Part shown: positions 8,827-16,977 of the stretch, one piece after another
Layout of the letters: each line of letters opens with the position of its first letter
How positions within the stretch are numbered: the stretch's first letter is position 1
Assembly (NCBI GenBank): GCA_948470475.1
Contig: OX419344.1
Span: forward strand, 17,254,495-17,318,494
From: Galaxea fascicularis
Taxonomy: Eukaryota > Cnidaria > Anthozoa > Scleractinia > Euphylliidae
Length of the DNA stretch: 64,000 bases
Direction of reading: 5' to 3'
Program-made: the position numbers and the translations under genes
Notes under the pieces: model-generated
The model's input: only the letters and a program-made list of their open reading frames with translations
Told to the model about the DNA's origin: nothing
The model's database searches: none

Positions 8827-11800
8827 ATGGCTGATGATGGAGGACTGGAATTTACGCTGGAGCCGATGTTCGATCGCCGCAGCCAAAGACTGGGTGTACA
8901 GGAAAGGGTGTTTCGAACGCGTGTGCGGCAACGTGGTGCCTTGGGGCGTGGTCGACGAGTCGGAGAAGCCTTGACGGAAGGTCTGCGCGCAGTCATCCAA
9001 GGGTTATTGAGGGATGAGGATATCGAGGATCGGGATCGCGTGTTTTTCACTTTGGGATCAGATTGTATTTCCAACAATTACCATGGATGGGGTTTGAGGG
9101 CTGGTGAATGGCGCCGGAATGCTCTACGCGTGAATGTCATGCTCGATCATATGCAGAGGATGTTGAATTCGAACGAACAATTTGAAGTGGACGATAGTTT
9201 CCATTTGACGTTTGTTCATGTGCGTGGGACGCCCCGCAGCGGCGGTAGAAGAAGGAAGAAACCCGGGCATTGTTCCCTGGAGGTGCTGAGAAAGATGAAG
9301 AAGACCGTCGTCCGTATCGAGAGAGATCCCCAGAATATGTGTTGCGCGCGAGCCATTGTGACGGCCATAGCCAAAGTGAACGAACATCCGAGATGGGAGG
9401 AGTACATGCGAGGGCGATGGTTGCAGAAGTACGAAGCGAAGCAATTGCATGTGAAGACCGGGGTACCCTTCGGACGATGTGGCGATGACGAGTTGAAACG
9501 GTTTGCGGCCCATCCCGACCTGTACGATTACACGATAGTGGTGGTGGATGCCGATCGTTGTTTCCAAACCTTCGCTTACGGGTTTGGACACAAGCGCATT
9601 GGATTGTTGCACGAGAGAGGTCACTACGATGCCATCACCTCCTTGCCGGGGTTCTTCGGGACCAGTTACATATGCGCGTACTGCCACAAGGGGTACAACG
9701 ACCAAGGACAGCATCGGTGCGATCGAAACGAGAAGCATTGTACGGCTTGCCTTCAGGATGAAGGTTCCGAGTATGCGGAAGCACGCGCGGCACGGAAGGG
9801 AGCGGCTGTGGAGTGTGGGAGTTGCCTGCGGCTATTTTACGGTCCCAAATGCCTGGAGAATCACTTCAGTCGAACGCTCAGTGGTCAAGTGCCTGGGTTC
9901 GGGAAACCGTCCGTGTGCAGTTGCCGAAGGAAATGTCGAGAGTGTTTGAAAGTGTTGTGCGGTGTGGAGGTGATTCGAAAGCACCTTTGCGGTCATGCCA
10001 CGTGTCCCTCTTGTCTGGAATACGTTTGTATGGACACCCACCGTTGTTACCTTCAAGTGGCCAAACGACCTTCTGAATTGCGGAAGGAGCGTGCGAAGAA
10101 GAAGAGGAAGGGTTATCGGCGAGGAGCCGCTGCAGGATTACAAACGGTCCGGGCCAATGAGGGAAGCAGTGACGCCAATGAGGACCATGGAACAGAGGTG
10201 GAACCCCTCCACGTGTTTTTTGACATCGAGTGCATGCAAGAACATGGGAAGCACGTTCCCAATTTGGTGGTGGCCGAAACCGAGAGCGATGACCGACCGT
10301 TTCGTTTTCGCGGGGAGTCCTGCATGAGAGAGTTCTTGGAGTGGTTGGATACCCTCACCAAGGGCGACAAGCAGCCGCAGACGGTCATTGCCCATAACTT
10401 CCAGGGGTTTGACAGTTATCCCGTCATCAATCAGTACCATGGGGAGAAGAGGCAGATCGAACAGATACGCAATGGGGCAAAAGTGCTCAGTCTTCGTCAT
10501 GATGGCATCCGGTTCGTGGATTCCCTCTCGTTTTTCCAGATGCCCCTGGCAGCGTTTCCGAAGACGTTCGGGTTGACGGAACTGAAGAAAGGCTACTTTC
10601 CCCATCTGTTTAATGTGCCGTCCAATGCCGAGTACGTGGGAGCCATACCCTCCAAGGATTATTACATGCCCGAAGGAATGTCCGTGAAAGGGAGAAAGGA
10701 GTTTGACGAGTGGTACGCGAAGCAAGTGGCGGACGGGGTGGAGTTCGATTTCGCGAAAGAACTCGTCAGCTATTGCGAGTCGGACGTGCGCCTGCTCAAG
10801 GAGGGTTGCTTGACGTTCAAACGATTGTTTGAAGCCGAGACGGGGTTCAACCCGTTCGAACAGATTACGATTGCCTCGGCGTGTAATAGAGATTTGAGAA
10901 TGAATCGGATGACGCCCAACACTATTGCGAGTGAACCCTTGATGGGATGGAGGCGCCGCACCAACCATTCGCGAGTCTCCATGGAATGGCTGATGTGGGT
11001 GGAGCAAGGGCTGCGCCAAGCTCGCTGGTTGGCAATGGCAATGGAGGACGCTGAAGCCGAGGACATGATGGCGTTGGCCTACCCGGACACGGCCCATCTG
11101 CACCATCCGCTATGGCGCACGTACGTGCAGCATGTCGCTAACATGGGCGAGCACAAGGTTCCGGGGACGCGATATACCGTGGATGGGTTCGATGCAGACT
11201 CGCGGACGGCCTATGAATTTCACGGGTGTTTCTGGCATGGGTGTCGAGCTTGTTTTCCCCAACGTACGGAGGATCACTTGCGTTTGCTCGGACGCTCTAT
11301 GGAGGCTGTGCGTGCATTGACGGAGAGAAAGACGAAGATACTGATGGAGAAAGGCTATCGCGTGGTGGAAATGTGGGAGTGCGAGTGGGAGGCGAAGAAA
11401 CGGGAGGACGGCGACGTGAAATCCTTTGTGGACCGTTTGGATTTGCAAGACCCACTCGACCCCCGTGATGCGTTCTTTGGTGGGCGAACCAACGCCGTTC
11501 AATTGTACGCCCTGGCGGAGGTCTCCAAGGGAGAGCAAATTCACTATTATGATTACACCTCCCTCTATCCCTATGTGAATAAGACGGGCTGCTACCCCAT
11601 ATGCCATCCGGAGTCCATTTACAACCCTACCGGCACGGACATCAGCGACTATTTTGGTCTGATCAAGTGCACCGTGCTACCGCCCGAGGGGCTCTACCAC
11701 CCGGTTCTTCCGTATCGAACGCACGAGAAGTTGACGTTTCCGCTGTGCAGAAGTTGCGTGGAAGAGAATGTCACCCGCCCGCTTCTCGAGAAAGTCAAAG

Positions 11801-12897
11801 AATGCCATCATTGCTATGCGGACCGTTGTTTGGTGGGTACGTGGTGCAGCCCTGAGTTGCAAAAAGCGGTGGAGAAGGGTTACTTGATCGTGGCCGCGCA
11901 TGAAGTGTGGCATTTTCGGCGGGTGTGTAAAGGCCTGTTCAAACCTTATGTGAACACTTGGTTGAAATTGAAAGAAGAAGCGAGCGGTTGGCCGGAAGGG
12001 TGCGACACGGTGCAGCAGCGGCGAGACCACATTAGCCAGTACGAAGAGAAAGAAGGCATCAGCTTGGACGAGGCCAAGATGGTGAAAAACCCGGGGTTGC
12101 GCGCATTGGCGAAAATGATGCTGAATAGTATGTGGGGCAAATTTGGTCAACGAGAAAATAAGGTCCAAGTGAAAGAGTTTACGGCGCCTCAAGCCATGCA
12201 TGCATTCTTGGACAGTGACCAACATGACATTCGGTACGTGAGTCCTTTGACGGAGGAGCGTGTCGAAGTTCATTTCAAGAAAGAGCACGAGGACCGTGCG
12301 GCTTCGCCTAATCTGAATATCTTCGTGGCCGCGTTCACTACTTGTCGGGCGCGTTTGCGCTTGTACGAAGCGTTGGAGTTGTTGGGCAAACGCGTGTTGT
12401 ACTATGACACCGACTCGGTGATTTTTCTGCATCGACCCGGGGACGTCAAGCCGGCATTGGGGAAGTACTTGAGGGAGTTTAAGAATGAATTGGAAGGAGA
12501 CGACTTCATCGTCGAGTTCTGTTCCGGAGGGCCGAAGAATTACGGGTACCGAACGCATCGGGGGGAGACCGTGTGTAAAGTGCGTGGTTTTTCTCTGAAT
12601 AGTGAAGGGCACGTGCAACTGAATTACGAGACGCTGAAGAAAAACACCCTGGATGAATTGCAGTCCCCCCTGGAGGAACCCCGTTGGCATCGCATCGTGA
12701 AGACCCACCAAATTGTTTGGGATGCCCGAGAATATCAGTTGTACACTCACCCGCAGTATAAGGATTATCGTTTGGTCTACAACAAGAGGGTGTTGGATCC
12801 TGTGACGGCCCGCACGTACCCGTACGGCTGCGAGAGGTTCACGGAGGAGGATCGCGAGATCATGGAAATACTTGGAGAACTCGGAGAGATTGCTTAG
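8827..12897 (+). CDS. polB: Family-B DNA polymerase (Polinton pPolB type), full length
   Basis: 1356 residues from the first ATG (8827); an upstream GTG extension is unlikely. A Cys/His-rich region (roughly residues 280-430) precedes the exonuclease domain. Exo I FFDIEC is near residue 466, Exo II IAHNFQGFDSY follows, and Exo III YCESD is near 649. The YEFHGCFWHGC motif typical of Polinton polymerases is near 796. Pol A YDYTSLYPYVN is near 909, then NSMWGKFGQ, and Pol C YYDTDS near 1194. All catalytic acidic residues of exonuclease and polymerase motifs appear present. In the family it replicates linear DNA, probably from a terminal protein primer. It is the only long rightward gene in the left half and converges on the PLA2 gene cluster. 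Confidence 0.96.
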   Translation: MADDGGLEFTLEPMFDRRSQRLGVQERVFRTRVRQRGALGRGRRVGEALTEGLRAVIQGLLRDEDIEDRDRVFFTLGSDCISNNYHGWGLRAGEWRRNALRVNVMLDHMQRMLNSNEQFEVDDSFHLTFVHVRGTPRSGGRRRKKPGHCSLEVLRKMKKTVVRIERDPQNMCCARAIVTAIAKVNEHPRWEEYMRGRWLQKYEAKQLHVKTGVPFGRCGDDELKRFAAHPDLYDYTIVVVDADRCFQTFAYGFGHKRIGLLHERGHYDAITSLPGFFGTSYICAYCHKGYNDQGQHRCDRNEKHCTACLQDEGSEYAEARAARKGAAVECGSCLRLFYGPKCLENHFSRTLSGQVPGFGKPSVCSCRRKCRECLKVLCGVEVIRKHLCGHATCPSCLEYVCMDTHRCYLQVAKRPSELRKERAKKKRKGYRRGAAAGLQTVRANEGSSDANEDHGTEVEPLHVFFDIECMQEHGKHVPNLVVAETESDDRPFRFRGESCMREFLEWLDTLTKGDKQPQTVIAHNFQGFDSYPVINQYHGEKRQIEQIRNGAKVLSLRHDGIRFVDSLSFFQMPLAAFPKTFGLTELKKGYFPHLFNVPSNAEYVGAIPSKDYYMPEGMSVKGRKEFDEWYAKQVADGVEFDFAKELVSYCESDVRLLKEGCLTFKRLFEAETGFNPFEQITIASACNRDLRMNRMTPNTIASEPLMGWRRRTNHSRVSMEWLMWVEQGLRQARWLAMAMEDAEAEDMMALAYPDTAHLHHPLWRTYVQHVANMGEHKVPGTRYTVDGFDADSRTAYEFHGCFWHGCRACFPQRTEDHLRLLGRSMEAVRALTERKTKILMEKGYRVVEMWECEWEAKKREDGDVKSFVDRLDLQDPLDPRDAFFGGRTNAVQLYALAEVSKGEQIHYYDYTSLYPYVNKTGCYPICHPESIYNPTGTDISDYFGLIKCTVLPPEGLYHPVLPYRTHEKLTFPLCRSCVEENVTRPLLEKVKECHHCYADRCLVGTWCSPELQKAVEKGYLIVAAHEVWHFRRVCKGLFKPYVNTWLKLKEEASGWPEGCDTVQQRRDHISQYEEKEGISLDEAKMVKNPGLRALAKMMLNSMWGKFGQRENKVQVKEFTAPQAMHAFLDSDQHDIRYVSPLTEERVEVHFKKEHEDRAASPNLNIFVAAFTTCRARLRLYEALELLGKRVLYYDTDSVIFLHRPGDVKPALGKYLREFKNELEGDDFIVEFCSGGPKNYGYRTHRGETVCKVRGFSLNSEGHVQLNYETLKKNTLDELQSPLEEPRWHRIVKTHQIVWDAREYQLYTHPQYKDYRLVYNKRVLDPVTARTYPYGCERFTEEDREIMEILGELGEIA

Positions 12898-12939
12898 AGA
12901 AAAAACAATGAACACTTTTTGTTGCCATTGTAAAAAAAT

Positions 12940-12945
12940 TTATTT
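12940..12945 (-). terminator. AATAAA polyadenylation signal, leftward gene cluster
   Basis: AATAAA on the minus strand lies about 20 nt past the stop of the PLA2 gene, in the 68-bp gap between the converging polB and PLA2 genes. Confidence 0.5.
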
Positions 12946-12965
12946 GTTGCTTGAGTCATTAAACG

Positions 12966-13340
12966 TTACAATTTCAAGCATAACTTGGCAGTCATAATGT
13001 GTCTTACAATACATTCTGTCCACGTCTTTTCCCCGGGTAGGGCATTGATGCCGCGTATCATTTTTTTGTCCGCTTTCCATTTGTCCCTCAAACAAGTGGC
13101 GACATCATAGTCTTTATCGTGCGTTTTGGCAAGGGCGTCCAAACCGTTGACGGGCGCGTCCTCGCGCGCTAATCGTTCTTGCAAGTGCGTCCCCGGTCCC
13201 AAGTAATGATAGCCCGGCCAATGAAATTCAATCCCTGTCTTCGCCAACCATTTTTGTAGATCCAAGCGCCCTCCTTTCCTGCGTCGTCTATGCAACCGGA
13301 GACTGCGACGACTTGCCCCTTTACGTGTAATCCCTCTCAT
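12966..13340 (-). CDS. Parvovirus-type phospholipase A2 protein
   Basis: 124 residues. After an Arg/Lys-rich N-terminus (residues 1-25) comes the PLA2 signature: WPGYHYLGPGTHL (calcium-binding loop, 41-53) and LDALAKTHDKDYD (catalytic His-Asp, 67-79). This is the arrangement of the PLA2 domain in the parvoviral VP1 unique region, where it acts on endosomal membranes during entry; a similar role as a virion-associated lipase is inferred here. The ATG overlaps the end of the upstream gene by 20 nt, as in a compact viral cluster. The key residues are present, so the domain looks intact. Confidence 0.82.
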   Translation of the reverse strand: MRGITRKGASRRSLRLHRRRRKGGRLDLQKWLAKTGIEFHWPGYHYLGPGTHLQERLAREDAPVNGLDALAKTHDKDYDVATCLRDKWKADKKMIRGINALPGEKTWTECIVRHIMTAKLCLKL

Positions 13341-13962
13341 GCAGAGCGCGTCTCAGTTTTCGCCCCGCGTCGAAATCTTCCCAAACCGGCAAGGGTTTCA
13401 AACGAGACGCTTCGGATTGTCTGGCTTGTCTCTTGCTTTGTATTTGACGTGTGCGTCGTCTGGAAGCAGCAATGACTTCGTCCGCCCTTTCGATGGGCGA
13501 CAACCACGGTGCACGACCTTTTGTTTGCGCAAACGGGAGCTCTTCTATCGGGCGCCTCGGGCGCAGTGGGAGGGGTGGTTTTGTGGTGGTCGTTGCAGTG
13601 GTCTTGACTGCAGGAGTGCGTCGCGATGTCTTGGGTGGTTGCTTTAGTAGGGACTTGAGCATGGTGTCCAAAGGTCCCGTGACCAGATCTTTGTCCCCTT
13701 CATCGTCACCCCCTGCTCTGACGGGCGCCCCCGCTAGACGAACGCGTTTGGTGATTTGACTCAATTCCCGTCCGATAGGTTTGATTCTCGCTGTTTTCAA
13801 TGCCTCGGGCATACTCGATTTCAAGAGATTCTCTTTTTCGGCCGCCAGACGCGCCGCACGATTGAGTTGCGCATTTTCCGTCAACGTTCCCTTGTACGTG
13901 TCCATCAATCGCCGCATTTGAGCGGGATCCACCAGGTAACGCGTGTCGAAGGAGGACGACAT
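13321..13962 (-). CDS. Unknown basic protein of the Polinton structural cluster
   Basis: 213 residues from ATG 13962 (MSSSFDTRYLVDP); an upstream in-frame extension covers the preceding gene and is unlikely. N-terminal half is helical and charged (QLNRAARLAAEKENLLKSS), the middle is Thr/Pro-rich (TTATTTTKPPLPLRPRRP) and the C-terminus is Arg-rich. The sequence order and composition suggest a minor virion or DNA-associated protein, but I recognise no family. It starts 2 nt from the stop of the 86-aa gene and overlaps the PLA2 start, so it sits in a tight leftward gene run. Confidence 0.7.
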   Translation of the reverse strand: MSSSFDTRYLVDPAQMRRLMDTYKGTLTENAQLNRAARLAAEKENLLKSSMPEALKTARIKPIGRELSQITKRVRLAGAPVRAGGDDEGDKDLVTGPLDTMLKSLLKQPPKTSRRTPAVKTTATTTTKPPLPLRPRRPIEELPFAQTKGRAPWLSPIERADEVIAASRRRTRQIQSKRQARQSEASRLKPLPVWEDFDAGRKLRRALHERDYT

Positions 13963-13964
13963 GA

Positions 13965-14225
13965 TTATGGGAAAGGAAAACAGCAACGTTTGGTTGGGCA
14001 CTCTACGTCGTCTCTGTTCAGGAGTCGCTGGATGTGTTCCGCGCAATTACTGCAGGCCGCTTTATAGTTTAAGCAGTCCTGCAGGGTCCTACATTGGTCC
14101 TCGAGAGCCTGACAACGGGCTTCCAGTTGTTCGAGTTTGCGTACCACGTATGCTGTGCTGGGCTTGAAGAGGGGTTGCGAGGGCGCGTCCGTCACATCTT
14201 CCTCGTCCAAGGTGTCGTTCATCAT
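13965..14225 (-). CDS. Small coiled-coil protein with Cys motifs
   Basis: 86 residues, starting MMNDTLDEEDV. A heptad-like segment (VRKLEQLEARCQALEDQC) is followed by CSNC and CPTKRCC. The start overlaps the stop of the 112-aa gene (ATGATG/TGA overlap) and the stop abuts the next gene. Coiled coil followed by a C-x2-C pair also occurs in the product of 21735-22238, suggesting a similar fold class. Function unknown. Confidence 0.65.
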   Translation of the reverse strand: MMNDTLDEEDVTDAPSQPLFKPSTAYVVRKLEQLEARCQALEDQCRTLQDCLNYKAACSNCAEHIQRLLNRDDVECPTKRCCFPFP

Positions 14226-14560
14226 GCCCTAACGCGACAACAGCACGATTCGAGTACGCCGTTTAATCCTTGCCAGACCCCTCGACCCTTCTGACGTAAC
14301 ATGGCTTGTCGTCTCTTTTTTAAGGAATGACGTCGATTACCCATCGTCCTGAGCGAGCGTTGATGCGGCCGCAGTCGTTCCACTAACGGTGGCGCGATGG
14401 GGGCGTTTCCCCGCAGAGTATTGAGGACGATTTCACTGATGGCATTGATCTGATCGGCATTGGCGTGCTGCAGTTGTTCTCTTCGTTTGTTGCTGTCGGC
14501 TTCTCTCAACACGTTTCGCAGAAACGGTAATTGACGCTTGATCCGCGGAGGTGCCATCAC
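14222..14560 (-). CDS. Polinton-associated small basic protein (KRQLPFLRNVL family)
   Basis: 112 residues starting MMAPPRIKRQLPFLRNVL, with a central ISEIVLNTLRGNAP segment and a lysine/arginine-rich HSLKKRRQAMLRQKGRG region. Short proteins with this order recur in animal Polintons/adintoviruses next to capsid genes; function is not established. ATG overlaps the stop of the 303-aa gene by 4 nt. The usual glycine/hydrophobic C-terminal tail is replaced here by a Cys-rich ESCCCRVRA ending. Confidence 0.72.
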   Translation of the reverse strand: MMAPPRIKRQLPFLRNVLREADSNKRREQLQHANADQINAISEIVLNTLRGNAPIAPPLVERLRPHQRSLRTMGNRRHSLKKRRQAMLRQKGRGVWQGLNGVLESCCCRVRA

Positions 14561-15468
14561 GATTGAAAGGTGGAGTTGCGAGTGACGGCGGGGGGTCGAC
14601 CGTCTTTATAGACGGTGGTGATGGTGTTGGTGTGGGTGACGCCAGCAATTTGACGCCCGGCGGTGCGTTGTCTATTTTCCTCTTGCAACATTTCCAAACG
14701 ACGCCGCAATTCGGCTTGACCTTCGGGCGTTCCCCAGTTGCGTGGCCGCCCTCTTTGACCGCCTCGCCTTCCACCGCGACGTCCTCCTCTACCGCCACCT
14801 CTGCCTGGGCTACCGTCGTCTCCGTCACCGCCTCCGGCTCCTCCCGCTGCGGCAGTCGCTCCTGTCGTAGTGGTGGCCGTGCTCGTGGTTGCACCTCTCG
14901 TTGTACGACCCACCGTACGTCGCCGGCCCGGTCCGGTCTGGCCGGTCCTCGCTTGTATTGGCCTTCGTCGGGGTTGTTTCTGCGCCACTGTGGGGCGCGT
15001 CACTTGGCGCGGTGGCGAATCGCCTATGGCGGGTCGGGGACTCGTCACGGGTACGGGACCCACGGCGCTTCGACTCGGAACCGATGGTACGGTACCTAGG
15101 CCAGGGAACATTTCTTCCAACATGGCACCCGGACTGTAGTCGTCCAATCCCAGATCATATTCCGTTTGAACGTCGAACGGAGAGGTGGGTGTGGACATGG
15201 CGGAGGCAGTGCCCACACCCGCGGCAGAGACGGACGCAGGTCGAATGGGGGAAGCGTACCTTCCCACGCCCAGTGGCGGTGATTGAAGATGGGCATCTCC
15301 CATGGGTGTGCTCTGTCGTTCACTCAGTTGTCGGGCTAATCCTCCCGATGCTCGACGTTCCGCTTCAGCGTGTGCTCTCGCCTTGGATCGTCCTTCCGCT
15401 TGTTGTCGAGCTCTTTCTCTGTCCAACAGTTCGTCGTAACTCGGTAACGAAGCGCGGAAGGAACTCAT
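14557..15468 (-). CDS. Gly/Arg-rich Polinton protein with LPSYDE motif
   Basis: 303 residues. The N-terminus MSSFRASLPSYDELLDRERA carries LPSYDE, also seen as LPSYEE in the 22527 gene; the middle is low-complexity Ser/Pro then Thr; around residues 205-245 it is RGG-rich (GGRGGRRGGRRGGQRGRP), suggesting nucleic-acid binding; a helix (AELRRRLEMLQEENRQR) and HTNTITTVYKDGRP end the protein. The low-complexity part makes the other frames open too, but this frame fits the overlap pattern. It lies between the ATPase gene (3-nt gap) and the 112-aa gene. Function unknown, probably virion-associated. Confidence 0.72.
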   Translation of the reverse strand: MSSFRASLPSYDELLDRERARQQAEGRSKARAHAEAERRASGGLARQLSERQSTPMGDAHLQSPPLGVGRYASPIRPASVSAAGVGTASAMSTPTSPFDVQTEYDLGLDDYSPGAMLEEMFPGLGTVPSVPSRSAVGPVPVTSPRPAIGDSPPRQVTRPTVAQKQPRRRPIQARTGQTGPGRRRTVGRTTRGATTSTATTTTGATAAAGGAGGGDGDDGSPGRGGGRGGRRGGRRGGQRGRPRNWGTPEGQAELRRRLEMLQEENRQRTAGRQIAGVTHTNTITTVYKDGRPPAVTRNSTFQS

Positions 15469-15471
15469 CGT

Positions 15472-16104
15472 TTATAAACCTTTCTTGGGAACGAAGACCC
15501 GCGGAGGCCCTTCGTCCGGTAAGATGTCCGTCCACAAACGCAACTTATCGTCCGAGGCGGGGTGAAAGTCGAACATTAAATAGCCGTAGGGTCGACTCCT
15601 CACCTCCTTGAACAAGTCCATCACCTCCCGGAACTTTTTGCCGTACGCTTGCAGGAGCAGCGCTTGTACCGCCGAGGAATCACGCGGGTTTTTGAAAATG
15701 ACAAAATAATGGGCGTTGCGAGAAATGGTTTTCGAGTGAGGTCCACCCGGAAAAAGATCCTGTAAGAGACTGACGACGCTGATACCCTTGTGATGCGAAT
15801 ACTTGGTGAACAGGTCCAACACGTTTTTGTCCCGACCGGCTTCGTCCATCAGATCATCCAGTACCAAGAGACCCCGTTGCCCCTTGAACCAATCATCCAG
15901 ATCGTCCCTCGTAGGTAGACCCTCGTGGAAATGCACCTGTTTCATCTTCCCGAACGCCGGTTGCCAGGCACCGTAACAGTAATGCACCGTCTTGGGGGGT
16001 GGTTCGAACATACCGTCCCTGTTGGCGATGAGCCGACGGGTGAACACCGTCTTGCCACTGCTGGTGGGTCCCACCACCAAGATGTTACACGGCGTCTTGA
16101 ACAT
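15472..16104 (-). CDS. Genome-packaging ATPase (FtsK/HerA type)
   Basis: 210 residues. Walker A VGPTSSGKT (11-19), Walker B LLVLDDLMDE (79-88) and the family's LQDLFPGG ... SRNAHYFVIFKNPRD segment are all present. These are the marks of the Polinton/adintovirus packaging ATPase related to adenovirus IVa2-like and NCLDV A32-like enzymes, which drive DNA into the capsid. Length is usual for the family and no lesion is seen. A TTAAAAAGG TATA-like motif lies about 30 nt upstream of the ATG (16132-16141). Confidence 0.93.
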   Translation of the reverse strand: MFKTPCNILVVGPTSSGKTVFTRRLIANRDGMFEPPPKTVHYCYGAWQPAFGKMKQVHFHEGLPTRDDLDDWFKGQRGLLVLDDLMDEAGRDKNVLDLFTKYSHHKGISVVSLLQDLFPGGPHSKTISRNAHYFVIFKNPRDSSAVQALLLQAYGKKFREVMDLFKEVRSRPYGYLMFDFHPASDDKLRLWTDILPDEGPPRVFVPKKGL

Positions 16105-16137
16105 GATGTGCCGGTGCCATCGTATCCTCCACCCTTT

Positions 16138-16308
16138 TTAACGACGGCCGCGACGCTTTTTCTTCCTCAACTTGCGACGCAGCATGTAACTGCCCAGTGC
16201 CATCGCTGCAGGTAGCATGATGGCGCCTCCCCGCGTCACGCGCGTTTTGCGTCTGGGCGCTCGCGAGCGACGGTAGTAATCCGAGATGAAAACATGCCCC
16301 AATGCCAT
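16138..16308 (-). CDS. 56-aa basic protein with hydrophobic segment
   Basis: ATG 16308 to TAA 16138. The product begins MALGHVFISDYYRRSRAPRR, has a hydrophobic centre (GGAIMLPAAMALGSYML) and ends in a Lys/Arg cluster (KKKRRGRR). TATAAAA at 16361-16367 lies about 55 nt upstream. The pattern, basic-hydrophobic-basic, resembles small adenoviral core or minor proteins only in composition. It is one of three small Arg-rich genes in a row. Confidence 0.6.
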   Translation of the reverse strand: MALGHVFISDYYRRSRAPRRKTRVTRGGAIMLPAAMALGSYMLRRKLRKKKRRGRR

Positions 16309-16362
16309 GACGCGGTCTCGTCTTGCAAAAAAGTAACGGATCTGTCTTGCTGTCTTCTTTTT

Positions 16363-16503
16363 TTATACTTTCACACGCCGTCTACGTCGACGTTGTCGGC
16401 GCGGTGCTCTGATCGCGGTCAGCCCTCGCATGGGCATCATCAACCCACCCCATTGCGTCGACACGATGGGCAGCGCTCTCGGGCGTCTCCTTCGATAAGC
16501 CAT
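16363..16503 (-). CDS. 46-aa Arg-rich protein (core-peptide-like)
   Basis: From ATG 16503: starts MAYRRRRPRALP, has WGGLMMPMRGL in the middle and ends RRQRRRRRRVKV. TATAAAAAA at 16534-16542 lies 31-39 nt before the ATG. Composition is like adenovirus core peptides that condense DNA; homology is not claimed. A longer frame to 16605 exists but the TATA position favours the short start. Confidence 0.6.
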   Translation of the reverse strand: MAYRRRRPRALPIVSTQWGGLMMPMRGLTAIRAPRRQRRRRRRVKV

Positions 16504-16546
16504 GATGTGTGAAGGAAAAAGTGAACGTGGGGTTTTTTTATAGGGT

Positions 16547-16759
16547 TCATCTGTACAACCAAGGGGTGGGATTGCGCTCGTAATGCCCCGTGGCGCCCTT
16601 GGCACCCATGCGACGATAGCGTTTGCTTTTACCCAATTCGTACTCTATGGCCGCTGATTTTCCCACTATGCCCGCGAGTCCCATACCGTACACGCGACGC
16701 CTCCTCCTTCGACGGACGGTTCGTCTCCTGTGGACGGTGCGTCGTCTACCTCTTGCCAT
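16547..16759 (-). CDS. 70-aa Arg-rich small protein
   Basis: From ATG 16759: starts MARGRRRTVHRRRT, continues with RRRRRRRVYGMGLAGIVG (small hydrophobic stretch) and ends GHYERNPTPWLYR. TATAAAAAG at 16791-16799 lies 32-40 nt upstream. The open frame continues upstream through the tRNA-Ala gene, which is fortuitous. Likely a DNA-binding or minor virion protein by composition. Confidence 0.6.
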   Translation of the reverse strand: MARGRRRTVHRRRTVRRRRRRRVYGMGLAGIVGKSAAIEYELGKSKRYRRMGAKGATGHYERNPTPWLYR

Positions 16760-16821
16760 ACCGATGGGAGTCAAATCGTACCACGTTGACCTTTTTATAG
16801 TCGTGGGGGTCTGAAAAAAAG

Positions 16822-16967
16822 TGGAGCCTGTCGGATTCGAACCGACGACCTGAGACTTACTGGACTCCGAACTCAGCGATGGCGAAAGCCCCGGAAGAGC
16901 GATGCCGAAAGCCAATGTAGTCCGGACTCCCTGCAAGGTCCCCGCTCTACCCCTGAGCTAAAGCCCC
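16822..16967 (-). tRNA. tRNA-Ala (anticodon UGC) with 74-nt intron, inside the Polinton
   Basis: 5' half 16967-16932, intron 16931-16858, 3' half 16857-16822. Acceptor GGGGCTT pairs with AGGCTCC and includes G3-U70, the alanine identity pair. D-arm GCTC/GAGC, anticodon stem GGGAC/GTCTC, loop C-T-TGC-A-A and T-arm GTCGG/CCGAC with TTCGAAT are complete. The insert sits between positions 37 and 38, the normal site for eukaryotic tRNA introns. A T7 run follows the 3' end (A-run 16813-16819). Alternative: a tRNA pseudogene with an insertion; structure is too regular for that to be preferred. Confidence 0.6.
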
Positions 16968-16977
16968 CTTGGGCCAG

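Noticed and set aside
9124..9738. Long minus-strand ORFs opposite polB (also 10138-11106 and 11677-12915)
   Set aside because: Antisense shadows of a strongly coding GC-rich gene; no motif and polB motifs are unambiguous on the + strand.
14551..15611. Plus-strand ORFs of 182 and 240 aa
   Set aside because: Shadows caused by the low-complexity RGG and Thr-rich region of the 303-aa gene.
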